A stretch of DNA of 25,631 nt from contig CAMDEF010000052.1 in the NCBI GenBank assembly GCA_945895265.1, forward strand, positions 1 to 25,631. Direction: 5' to 3'. Below the pieces are notes generated by a model. That model worked only from the letters and a program-made list of their open reading frames with translations. It did not search any database and was not told where the DNA came from. Position numbers and translations under genes: made by a program. This DNA comes from Bordetella parapertussis. GTDB lineage: Bacteria > Pseudomonadota > Gammaproteobacteria > Burkholderiales > Burkholderiaceae_B. The stretch's first letter is position 1. Every line of letters starts with the position of its first letter. Shown one piece after another: positions 16,771-23,997 of the stretch.

Positions 16771-18362
16771 TGAAGCGTCGAAATTTTTTGCAGGCTAGCG
16801 CTACGACCGCAGCCTTGACGAGTATGCCGAGCTGGGTACGTGCGCAAACTCCCAAGTCAATTTTTCGTTGGGTGCCTCATGCAGATTTAACCTTGCTTGA
16901 TCCCCTGTTCACGACCGCGTTCATTACCAATATCCATGCGCAATTGGTGTTTGATACGTTATACAGTTTAGATGCGCAGTACAGGGTGTCGCCCCAGATG
17001 GCGGCAGGTCACACGGTCGAAGACAATGGCTTGCTCTGGAAGATTACGCTACGCGAGGGGTTGAAGTTTCACGACGGCTCACCGGTACGCGCGGCCGACG
17101 TTCGAGCTAGCCTAGTGCGCTGGGCCAAGCGCGATTTGATGGGCGCCTCATTGATGCAAGCCACCGAGTCGTTGACCGTGCTTGACGATAAGACGATTCA
17201 GTTCAAACTCTCAAAGCCGTTTCCGTTGATCTTGCAGGCCTTGGGTCGTCAGCAGGGCAGTATGGCCGCGATTATGCCCGAGCGTTTGGCGAGCGGGCCT
17301 GAAACGACGCCGGTCAAAGAGATGGTGGGCAGCGGGCCCTTAAAGTTTATGGCCGAGCAGTGGGTATCAGGCTCGCACATTATTTACGATAAATTTAAAG
17401 AGTACGTGCCGCGCACTGATAGCTTTGCTCCGTCGTTTACGGCGGGCCCTAAAATTGTGCACGTGGATCAGGTTAAATGGGTGATCGTGCCTGATCGCGC
17501 AACGGCGATTGCCGCATTACAAACTGGCGAGATCGATGGCATCGAAACCATCGACAATGATTTTTTACCGGTCCTGCGCAAAGACTCGTCGGTGACGCTG
17601 TTAAAACGGACTTTGCCTTCGATTTCGATACTACGCTTTAACCATTTGCATGCGCCGTTTAATAATCCTGCGATACGGCGAGCGATCTTGTCGGTAATTG
17701 ATCAGACTGAATACATGACTGCTGTGAATGGGGCAGATTTTCCTGAATACTGGAGTGATCGTTGCGGCGTCTTTGTTCCAGGTTCTCCTCTAGATAGTGA
17801 TGCTGGGATGGAGAAGCTCAAAGGTAAGCGTGATCTGAATCGTGCGCGTGCGATGATTAAAGAGGCTGGCTACAAGGGCGAACCGATTGTGATGTTGGAT
17901 CCGGTTGATTTTCCGGCGCATCACGCAGCAGCGCTGGTGACCGCAGATTTGTTTAAACGCTTAGGCTTTAAGGTAGATCTGATTGCAATGGACTGGGGGA
18001 CAGCTGTCCAGCGCCGTAACAGCCAAGAGCCGCCCGCTAAAGGTGGTTGGAACGTCGCGTTTACCGCCATCACGGGGCCCAATAACCTTGATCCGGCTGG
18101 GCACCTTGCCCTGCGTGGTAACGGCAAGCAAGCCTGGTTTGGCTGGCCTGCCAGTGAGCGGCTTGAACAGTTACGTGCAGCCTGGTTTGAAGCTCCTGAC
18201 CTTGAGGCGCAAAAAAAGATTGCGCGCGACATTCAATTACAGGTCTTTGAAGATGTACCTTATATCCCCTTGGGTGCTGTGTATGGGGTGACGGCGTTAC
18301 GTAAGCAGTGGCGTGATTTTCAACCAGAAATGCCATTGTTTTATACGTTTCGGAAAGGCTGA
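16770..18362 (+). CDS. Peptide ABC transporter substrate-binding protein (SBP family 5)
   Basis: Periplasmic receptor of the DppA/OppA class that feeds the permeases encoded upstream. The N-terminus [16 protein letters not shown] with a cleavage site near VRAQT carries a twin-arginine-like motif (RRNFLQ), so export by the Tat route is plausible. The mature protein shows the family blocks LDPLFTTAF, VEDNGLLWKITLREGLKFHDG, VKEMVGSGPLKF and RFNHLHAPFNNPAIRRAIL. The 530 residues are normal. Its ATG overlaps the stop of the ATPase gene. The ligand is unknown. The following M81 peptidase gene suggests a peptide or modified-peptide substrate, which is inference from context. Confidence 0.94.
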   Translation: MKRRNFLQASATTAALTSMPSWVRAQTPKSIFRWVPHADLTLLDPLFTTAFITNIHAQLVFDTLYSLDAQYRVSPQMAAGHTVEDNGLLWKITLREGLKFHDGSPVRAADVRASLVRWAKRDLMGASLMQATESLTVLDDKTIQFKLSKPFPLILQALGRQQGSMAAIMPERLASGPETTPVKEMVGSGPLKFMAEQWVSGSHIIYDKFKEYVPRTDSFAPSFTAGPKIVHVDQVKWVIVPDRATAIAALQTGEIDGIETIDNDFLPVLRKDSSVTLLKRTLPSISILRFNHLHAPFNNPAIRRAILSVIDQTEYMTAVNGADFPEYWSDRCGVFVPGSPLDSDAGMEKLKGKRDLNRARAMIKEAGYKGEPIVMLDPVDFPAHHAAALVTADLFKRLGFKVDLIAMDWGTAVQRRNSQEPPAKGGWNVAFTAITGPNNLDPAGHLALRGNGKQAWFGWPASERLEQLRAAWFEAPDLEAQKKIARDIQLQVFEDVPYIPLGAVYGVTALRKQWRDFQPEMPLFYTFRKG

Positions 18363-18487
18363 GTTGTTTTCCTCTTTGTTCTATGCTTCTTATCAAGTCT
18401 GAACTGTTGATGCTAAGGCCTTTCGTCTCGCGTCTGACTTTCACCGCTACTCAATTTTTCTGAATAATACTCATTGAGACTGTCATC

Positions 18488-20017
18488 ATGCTTAAAACTT
18501 CCCCGCGCGTCGCCATCGTCGGTTTTGTACTTGAATCCAATCGCTTCGCCCCTTTATCGGTACGCGAAGATTTTGAAAAAAGCTGCTGGGAAGAGGGCGT
18601 ATGTATCACTGAACTGGCGCGTCAGGCCAGTCACTTGCCAGGCGAGATTCGTGGGTTTTACGAAAAAATGGATTCGTATGGCGACTGGGCGCCAGTGCCT
18701 TTAATCGTGATTGGGGCGCCACCAGGCGGGCCAACTAGTGATGAAGTCTGGAGAGAATTCATACAGAAGGCTGAAGCTTCGCTGCGCGCTGCCTTACCTG
18801 TCGATGCGGTGTATGTTTGTAATCATGGCGCCTCGACTGCCGACCATGAAGACGATACCGAAGGCGTCATGATGACTATGATTCGTAGCATCGTCGGCCC
18901 CGATATCCCTGTCATCGCGACACACGACTTGCATTGCAATGTGTCACCTCAAACCGTTGATGCGCTAGATGCTTTAGTCGCGTATCGCACCAATCCACAC
19001 GTCGATCAACGTGAGCGTGGCGCTGAAGCTGCTGACCTGTTGAACGAAATGTTTGCCGGTATGAAAACGGTAAAAGCGTTTATTCGGATGCCGATTACAC
19101 CCCCCTCAGTGACCTTACTCTCTGCACGGGGCCCTTATGCCGATTTGTTGAAGCTTGCTTATTCGTTGATGCAAAAGCCTTCTGAGGGCCCTATTGCAAA
19201 CGTTTCGGTGGCGGGTGGCTTTGTGTTTTCAGATGTGCCTAAGTGCGGCATGACCATTACGGTGACTTCGCGTGGAGATTTGGCCGCAGCGCGGGCAGCG
19301 GCGTTAACCGTGGCCCGTGCGGCGTGGGCTGATCGTGCGCGTTACGTTGCAGATACGATTGAAGTTGAACAGGCGGTCAAACTTGCTCGCGCTGGGTTGG
19401 CATCGATGTTGTTTGCCGACGTGGCCGATAACCCAGGCGGCGGCGGGCGGGGCAGTACTGCGTGGCTGCTACAGGCGTTTCATGAGGCACGTATTCGTGG
19501 TGTGGTGCTTGGTGTGTTTATTGCCCCCGAGTTGGCTGCTCAGGCGCACGCGCTGGGTGAAGGCGCTGTGTTCGATGCAGTCTTCAACGCGACAGAACAC
19601 GAGCATTCAAAACGTTTTTCTGCCCGCGCAAAAATTATTTGCTTGCGTGATGGGTTTCAAATGGGTCGACGCGGCATTATGAAAGATCGTAAGTTCTCAC
19701 TCGGGCCCAGTGCCTTGCTCGAGTTGGTCGATTCTGGTTTGCAGGTTGTCGTTGGCAGTTTGCGCCGTCAGTTGGCCGAGCCCGTGATGCTTGAAATGCA
19801 TGGCATCGATATTTCAAAAATACAATGTCTCATTGTCAAAAGTCGCGGTCATTACCGTGCTGGCTTTGATGAGTTCTTCTCTGATGAACAAATCATTGAT
19901 GTGGATAGCCCCGGCCTAACCACGCCAAATTTAAAGCGCTTAAGCTTTAAAGCCTTGCCCAGACCAGTCTGGCCAATTGATGATGATGTGGTTTGGAAAG
20001 AGCCTGAATGGGCTTAA
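18488..20017 (+). CDS. M81 family metallopeptidase (MlrC-like)
   Basis: Related to MlrC, the zinc metallopeptidase that degrades linearised microcystin, and to many uncharacterised M81 proteins of soil and water bacteria. Visible features are RVAIVGFVLESNRFAP at the start, CNHGASTADHEDDTEG, THDLHCNVSP and AYRTNPHVDQRERG, which supply the likely metal ligands (Asp/His). The C-terminal MlrC_C domain shows ADVADNPGGGGRGSTAWLLQAF. The 509 residues are normal and no signal peptide is seen, so it is probably cytosolic. It lies 125 bases after the binding-protein gene with no evident terminator between, so it is likely part of the same operon and may process the imported compound. Microcystin itself is not implied, since mlrA and mlrB are absent. 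Confidence 0.92.
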   Translation: MLKTSPRVAIVGFVLESNRFAPLSVREDFEKSCWEEGVCITELARQASHLPGEIRGFYEKMDSYGDWAPVPLIVIGAPPGGPTSDEVWREFIQKAEASLRAALPVDAVYVCNHGASTADHEDDTEGVMMTMIRSIVGPDIPVIATHDLHCNVSPQTVDALDALVAYRTNPHVDQRERGAEAADLLNEMFAGMKTVKAFIRMPITPPSVTLLSARGPYADLLKLAYSLMQKPSEGPIANVSVAGGFVFSDVPKCGMTITVTSRGDLAAARAAALTVARAAWADRARYVADTIEVEQAVKLARAGLASMLFADVADNPGGGGRGSTAWLLQAFHEARIRGVVLGVFIAPELAAQAHALGEGAVFDAVFNATEHEHSKRFSARAKIICLRDGFQMGRRGIMKDRKFSLGPSALLELVDSGLQVVVGSLRRQLAEPVMLEMHGIDISKIQCLIVKSRGHYRAGFDEFFSDEQIIDVDSPGLTTPNLKRLSFKALPRPVWPIDDDVVWKEPEWA

Positions 20018-20025
20018 CTTAACAA

Positions 20026-20037
20026 CACCGATCGGTG
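20026..20037. other. 12-bp palindrome between convergent genes
   Basis: CACCGATCGGTG is perfectly self-complementary and lies 9 bases past the stop of the M81 peptidase gene, in the 78-base gap before the convergent NnrU-like gene. With a 4-base loop the stem is only 4 bp, so it is a poor terminator. An AGCTC...GAGCT repeat and a T6 run follow further on. Confidence 0.25.
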
Positions 20038-20095
20038 CTTGACGATTGCTTCTAAGCTCCAATTAAGGCTTGAAGGTGAGCTGGTTTCCCATTTT

Positions 20096-20656
20096 TTAGC
20101 GAGCAATCCCATAGGCTATATGAGCAAAGGGTAAAAACGCAACGGTACCCACTGCAATTGTTGCGAAGGTCATCACGACCGAGGCCTTCTCTTGGGTTGG
20201 GGGCAGCTTTGACCTTCTTGCTCGACAGGATATGAGAGCAATAATTCCCCAAAGCAAAAAGCCGCCAAATAATAAGATCCCAGCCAGAGATCCGATGGTC
20301 GTTAAATGGCAAAGTGCCCAAACAATCACACCCACCAGCATTGGGTCTTTGAGTTTTAGTTTGATCGCATTGTTAGGAACATAGGCAGCAGCAATCAAAA
20401 TCAGCGAGATGAGGCTGAAGTAGACAGTGATCTGCCAAGCCCAAGGCGGAGGTGACCAGACCGTGATGGGCTGTGGTCTGGCGTCTAGATAACCAATGGT
20501 CATCAATGCTATGCCAACAATTGACATCAGCGAATAAATAACCTTCCAGGTGACAACGCCTAATGTCTTGACTTTCTTATCTCGCCATTCGTTGGCGAAG
20601 ATACTGATAGAGTGAACACCTAAAAAAATAAATAATCCACAGATCAGAATTGCCAT
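20096..20656 (-). CDS. NnrU family membrane protein
   Basis: An integral inner-membrane protein of 186 residues with about five hydrophobic helices. The pattern matches NnrU-family proteins: LICGLFIFLGVHSISIFANEWRD at the start, WKVIYSLMSIVGIALMTIGY, the segment DPMLVGVIVWALCHLTTIGSLAGILLFGGFLLWG, and a last helix near the C-terminus. NnrU was named from denitrification gene clusters and is related to the plant zeta-carotene isomerase Z-ISO, which binds haem; function in most bacteria is unproven. GGGGAA lies about 6 bases before the ATG. No denitrification genes are nearby. It converges with the peptidase gene and is not obviously tied to its neighbours. Confidence 0.9.
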   Translation of the reverse strand: MAILICGLFIFLGVHSISIFANEWRDKKVKTLGVVTWKVIYSLMSIVGIALMTIGYLDARPQPITVWSPPPWAWQITVYFSLISLILIAAAYVPNNAIKLKLKDPMLVGVIVWALCHLTTIGSLAGILLFGGFLLWGIIALISCRARRSKLPPTQEKASVVMTFATIAVGTVAFLPFAHIAYGIAR

Positions 20657-20685
20657 TCAGGTTCCCCTAGGTCGAGGGAGAAGTG

Positions 20686-20723
20686 TACTTCAAAATATAC
20701 GATAGTTTATTATGAAGTATAAT
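20686..20723. promoter_or_regulatory. AT-rich inverted repeat with a consensus -10 box
   Basis: TACTTCA (20686-20692) and TGAAGTA (20713-20719) form a 7-bp inverted repeat 20 bases apart in the 208-base gap upstream of the NnrU-like gene. TATAAT at 20718-20723 is a perfect plus-strand -10 box but lacks a good -35 partner. The gap is strikingly AT-rich compared with the rest of the window. It may contain promoters for both flanking genes. Confidence 0.3.
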
Positions 20724-20864
20724 GGTGTTTTTATTTGTATTAGGCAAGGAGGGTGGTACAGTTAAAAACCTTTGCTTATATTTGTCCCAAGTCTGATTCT
20801 CAGACCTCGCAATTTTCGTTGTAGAAAACTTTAAATCACTTAAATTTGTTAGCGGGAGAAATAA

Positions 20865-21047
20865 TTGAGCTCTTTGAATAAATCCGATAGAAAAGATGTA
20901 AAGTTTTTAGATCGTCCTCAGGTTTTGACTGCTGGCGTTTTAGTTTCACTTGCGGTCATCTTTGTGATCGTCGTACTGATTAGCTCTTACCTCGAACTTA
21001 TCCTGGATTTTGCAAATTCCGTGATTAATTGGAAAGCAGTTCTATAA
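20865..21047 (+). CDS. Small hypothetical membrane protein with TTG start
   Basis: A 60-residue protein I do not recognise. A short charged N-terminus (SSLNKSDRKDVKFLDRP) is followed by one long hydrophobic helix, about residues 24-44 (TAGVLVSLAVIFVIVVLISS), and a short tail. It is therefore probably a single-pass inner-membrane protein with a cytoplasmic N-terminus. The TTG start is supported by GGGAG ending 6 bases upstream, a good ribosome site. A hairpin follows the stop codon at once. It lies between the NnrU-like gene and the TetR pair, in AT-rich DNA. The ribosome site, helix and following hairpin make it a credible real gene, but there is no family match to rely on. Confidence 0.55.
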   Translation: MSSLNKSDRKDVKFLDRPQVLTAGVLVSLAVIFVIVVLISSYLELILDFANSVINWKAVL

Positions 21048-21050
21048 TTA

Positions 21051-21066
21051 TTTCGACTCGTCGAAA
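21051..21066. terminator. Hairpin after the small membrane protein gene
   Basis: TTTCGA pairs with TCGAAA around the loop CTCG, extendable by an A-T rich base or two with a bulge. It starts 4 bases after the stop codon of the 60-residue protein. It lacks a proper T-tract, so termination would be weak. It could serve both this gene and the convergent TetR gene. Confidence 0.35.
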
Positions 21067-21145
21067 ATAGCTATGCAGGTGTTTCAGTCGAGGCCAGAAC
21101 TGGTCAGGCACCTTATGTAGGCAGTGTGGGCTTACGCATTGCGTT

Positions 21146-21829
21146 TTAGCCGACTAAGGTCAAAATTTTACCGATCAAACCCTTCTTTGGTAAAGCGGGC
21201 AATTTTTCAAACGGTATTTGAGAGATTTCGTTCGCTCTTTTTGGGTCGACCCCTAAGCTTAAGAGCAGGGTGTAAGTGACCTGAGCCTCATAGTCTTCAG
21301 TTTGCGTCGAATTGAGTATGTCTTGAACCGCAGCCCGTACGGTGCTGACGACAAGGTTGGCACCGATTTCAAGAGGCATCTCTGTAAAGCAGCCTTGTGT
21401 AATGCCTGCGGCAAGATCCTTTTGAATGTCTCGATAGCCTTTGTGTCTGGTATCGCCAAACGGCCACTCAGTGTTCAACATTAGCCTACCTAACAATGGT
21501 ATGCCAGTCATTATGCGTATTGCAATTCTGGTTTTAGTCGCCGTTCGTAAGGCAATGTCAGAAATGGTTAAGCCAACCGAGTAGATGGGGATTAATAGCT
21601 CAGCCCCCGCTTGTTTAGCGCTGGTATTCAATAAATCTTCGACGCTTCGAAAGCATTTATAGAAGGCGGCTTTAGACACTTCGGCTTGCGTCGCGATATC
21701 TTCGACTTTAATTTCGTTGATGGATTTAGTCGAGATTAATTCGGGGCTACTTGACACGAGACGAGCGCGAATCTGTTGGTGCTGCTTTTTGTCATCACTG
21801 AAGAGGTGATTAATAATCTTAGTCATCAT
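21146..21829 (-). CDS. TetR/AcrR family transcriptional regulator (downstream copy)
   Basis: A 227-residue DNA-binding regulator. The N-terminal helix-turn-helix domain lies about residues 18-70: RARLVSSSPELIS, then SINEIKVEDIATQAEVSKAAFYKCFRSVEDLL, which is the TetR pattern (IA..A.VSK..FY..F). The rest is an all-helical ligand and dimerisation domain with no recognisable ligand class. It is clearly paralogous to the next upstream gene, sharing the segment order and the C-terminal ending LPALPKKGLIGKI. Both are on the minus strand, 131 bases apart. Two adjacent ATG codons could start it; no ribosome site decides. Target genes are likely local, perhaps the divergent YHYH operon. Confidence 0.9.
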   Translation of the reverse strand: MMTKIINHLFSDDKKQHQQIRARLVSSSPELISTKSINEIKVEDIATQAEVSKAAFYKCFRSVEDLLNTSAKQAGAELLIPIYSVGLTISDIALRTATKTRIAIRIMTGIPLLGRLMLNTEWPFGDTRHKGYRDIQKDLAAGITQGCFTEMPLEIGANLVVSTVRAAVQDILNSTQTEDYEAQVTYTLLLSLGVDPKRANEISQIPFEKLPALPKKGLIGKILTLVG

Positions 21830-21960
21830 TAAGTCTAGATGAAAAAGTTAAGCGCGACACTCAAATTCTCGCGAATAACCTTACTACTAGGGCGGGAAAA
21901 CTAATTTAATTTTAATATTAATTTGGTCTGATTCAGTGCTTCTGAACTCGCTTTCTTAAC

Positions 21961-22641
21961 TTAAGAACTCAGCGCAGCTATCTTACCTAGCAAGCCCGTG
22001 TCTGGTAGCGTCGGTAAAGCAGGCACGGGAGCTTTTAATAACTCATCTGCTGTTTCTGCAGCCAGACCCAAGCCAATGAGCGCTGGGTATAGCACTTTAT
22101 TCTCATAACTTGCAGAGGATGATTTACCAAGCATGACGTGAATGCCACCAATGAGGCTGCCGATAAACAGGTTGCACCCTATTGAGACAGGCATTTTGGT
22201 GAACAGCCCTTCCTTAATGCCAAGTTCAATATCTGAGCTGATATTTTTAAAGACGTTGACTTCAGGGTTTTGACTCGGCCACGGCAGTTGGATGAGAAAG
22301 TTTCCTAAAACCTTAACCCTCACTAAGCGGCGCACGGTTAACTTCGCGTTAATGACCAATCTGGTAGCTGTGCTGGGGATTTGGTGGGTGACCGCATCCA
22401 TCTCTGCAGTGAGTTCGTGCGCCAGTTGGTTTGCTAAGGCTGGAATTAATGCCTGAACCGAGGGAAAGTACTTATAAAAACTACCACGTGAGACATCTGC
22501 CTGCTGAATGATGTCATCGACATCAATTTCGTGAATAGATTTATCAGACGCCAAAACAAGCGCGCTAAACATGAGAGTGTTTTGCATCTCTTCGCGTCTT
22601 GAGGCTGCGACTCTAATTCGGTGGTCTTGTATTTTCAGCAT
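21961..22641 (-). CDS. TetR/AcrR family transcriptional regulator (upstream copy)
   Basis: A 226-residue TetR-type regulator with the helix-turn-helix at about residues 15-65: SIHEIDVDDIIQQADVSRGSFYKYFPSVQALI. The remainder is a helical effector-binding and dimer domain. It resembles its neighbour downstream over the whole length (WPF/WPS near the middle, EMPLEIG/KMPVSIG, closing LPTLPDTGLLGKI), so the two came from a duplication and have diverged widely. It is divergent from the YHYH-domain lipoprotein gene, with 253 bases between the starts. That is the classic layout for a TetR repressor controlling the neighbouring operon and itself. No clear ribosome site precedes the ATG. Confidence 0.9.
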   Translation of the reverse strand: MLKIQDHRIRVAASRREEMQNTLMFSALVLASDKSIHEIDVDDIIQQADVSRGSFYKYFPSVQALIPALANQLAHELTAEMDAVTHQIPSTATRLVINAKLTVRRLVRVKVLGNFLIQLPWPSQNPEVNVFKNISSDIELGIKEGLFTKMPVSIGCNLFIGSLIGGIHVMLGKSSSASYENKVLYPALIGLGLAAETADELLKAPVPALPTLPDTGLLGKIAALSS

Positions 22642-22779
22642 TTTGGGGAGTCTAAATTGTTTTTGATAATTTTTAAAATAATAGCAAGCTTTCCCGGCAA
22701 TTTGGTCGCTCTTACGGGTCGGGGAAACTCAAAGGTCTGTTTTTGATACTACGTAAATTAGTGATCTTGGAAGATTGCT

Positions 22780-22809
22780 TTGACACGCTGATGAAGGTGA
22801 TCGTATACT
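22780..22809 (+). promoter_or_regulatory. Near-consensus sigma70 promoter of the YHYH-RCC1-oxidase operon
   Basis: TTGACA (22780-22785) is a perfect -35 box, and TATACT (22804-22809) matches the -10 box at five of six positions; the spacer is 18 bases. The start is predicted near 22816, leaving a leader of about 80 bases before the ATG at 22895. Such a strong core promoter usually needs a repressor to be conditional. Confidence 0.65.
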
Positions 22810-22812
22810 GTA

Positions 22813-22825
22813 TGTCACTGTGACA
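22813..22825. promoter_or_regulatory. 13-bp palindromic operator candidate over the predicted transcription start
   Basis: TGTCACTGTGACA is a perfect inverted repeat (6 bp arms, one central base) that begins four bases after the -10 box, so it covers the predicted start site. Bound protein would block initiation. The divergent TetR gene makes a TetR-type repressor the first candidate, but this is inferred from position only. Confidence 0.55.
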
Positions 22826-22894
22826 CTTTGTTCAACTCTGTTTTAAGAATGAAAGTGCAGACGGTCATTAAATCATGCAGAAATAGGATTGAAC

Positions 22895-23974
22895 ATGTTT
22901 GGATTTGGAAAATATCTCAGTTCTTTCGTGTGGCTTGGTGCGCTCCTGACCATGCTAGCGGGTTGCGGTGATGGAACATCTTCTAAACCCTCAGCCTCGA
23001 CCAGTGGAAGTGAGTCTGGAACGCCAAGCATATTGGTGACCGCGGCCAACGGAACAAGCACTCAAGTCTGTGCCCCCAATGGGCTCTGCATATCACCACT
23101 TTTTACTAAAGCAGCGGGTGTTGCAACCAAATACTCAGTGGCCGCTACTAGCTGGACCAACACCACCACGAATGTCATGACGCTCTCCCAAATCCCTTAT
23201 GTCGACGGCGCAGTCATGGCTTCGCAGATCGACCCGGCAGGCAGCGTTTTTTCAATGACAACTGATGACAAATTTCGCTACTTGAAAGGCAATGGTTTAC
23301 CAAGTACGCCAATGGGAAATTTCCCGGTGCAGCCAGGCACTGCGGCGTATCCTTATTACTCAGCCTTGCCGGGCGGAACGGATCCACGAACGGGTCAAGC
23401 CTATTCGTCTTCAGCAGCGATTGGTATTTCTCCTTACGACCTGACCAGTAAGTTACCGTTAAACCCGGTGGTAACAGGTTTTAATCCGATCAACTCGTTG
23501 ATCATTGGCATCACGTTGACTGGGGCCGCTTGGCATGTAGAAATCGCAAACGACTCTAATGGTAATTGGTATAACCCGACCAATGCGCTCCCGAATGATC
23601 AGTGCTTTGGTCATCCATATTCCCAGCAATATCACTATCATGGTTACTCTTGGAAGTGTTTCCCGAATCAGGGTACCTCGGGTCATTCGCCAGTACTTGG
23701 TTACGCACTGGATGGCTTTGGGATTTTTGGCCCACGAGGTGTGGATGGAAAAATGGTGACGAATGCTGAGTTAGATGAATGCCATGGCCATACACACCCC
23801 GTTGAATGGAACGGTACGATTCAAAATATTTACCATTACCATGTCAATAATCAGTTTCCTTTTGCTGTAGGGTGTTTTCGAGGGACTCCTGACTATAACG
23901 CGGCACTGGGCTCCGCTGCCATGCAACAGGGTATCCCTTATTCGCAATTGCCTAACCTTGCATTACCGCAGTAA
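22895..23974 (+). CDS. YHYH domain-containing lipoprotein
   Basis: An envelope lipoprotein of 359 residues. The signal peptide ends in the lipobox LAGC, with the acylated cysteine at C24, followed by a Ser/Thr-rich linker. The C-terminal half is the YHYH domain, named for its repeated motif: YHYH occurs at residues 246-249 and 313-316, with DECHGHTHP before the second, so many His and Cys residues could bind metal. The biochemical role of the domain is not established. I chose the ATG at 22895 because AGGA ends 6 bases upstream; a TTG six bases earlier is in frame. The stop is followed after 23 bases by the RCC1-repeat gene, so they are co-transcribed. Copper or another metal is suggested by the multicopper oxidase further down the operon, as inference. 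Confidence 0.88.
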   Translation: MFGFGKYLSSFVWLGALLTMLAGCGDGTSSKPSASTSGSESGTPSILVTAANGTSTQVCAPNGLCISPLFTKAAGVATKYSVAATSWTNTTTNVMTLSQIPYVDGAVMASQIDPAGSVFSMTTDDKFRYLKGNGLPSTPMGNFPVQPGTAAYPYYSALPGGTDPRTGQAYSSSAAIGISPYDLTSKLPLNPVVTGFNPINSLIIGITLTGAAWHVEIANDSNGNWYNPTNALPNDQCFGHPYSQQYHYHGYSWKCFPNQGTSGHSPVLGYALDGFGIFGPRGVDGKMVTNAELDECHGHTHPVEWNGTIQNIYHYHVNNQFPFAVGCFRGTPDYNAALGSAAMQQGIPYSQLPNLALPQ

Positions 23975-23997
23975 TGGCAATTTGACTCGCCTCTAAC

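Noticed and set aside
18488..20017. Microcystin-degradation (mlr) cluster
   Set aside because: Only the broad M81/MlrC family member is present; mlrA, mlrB and mlrD are absent.
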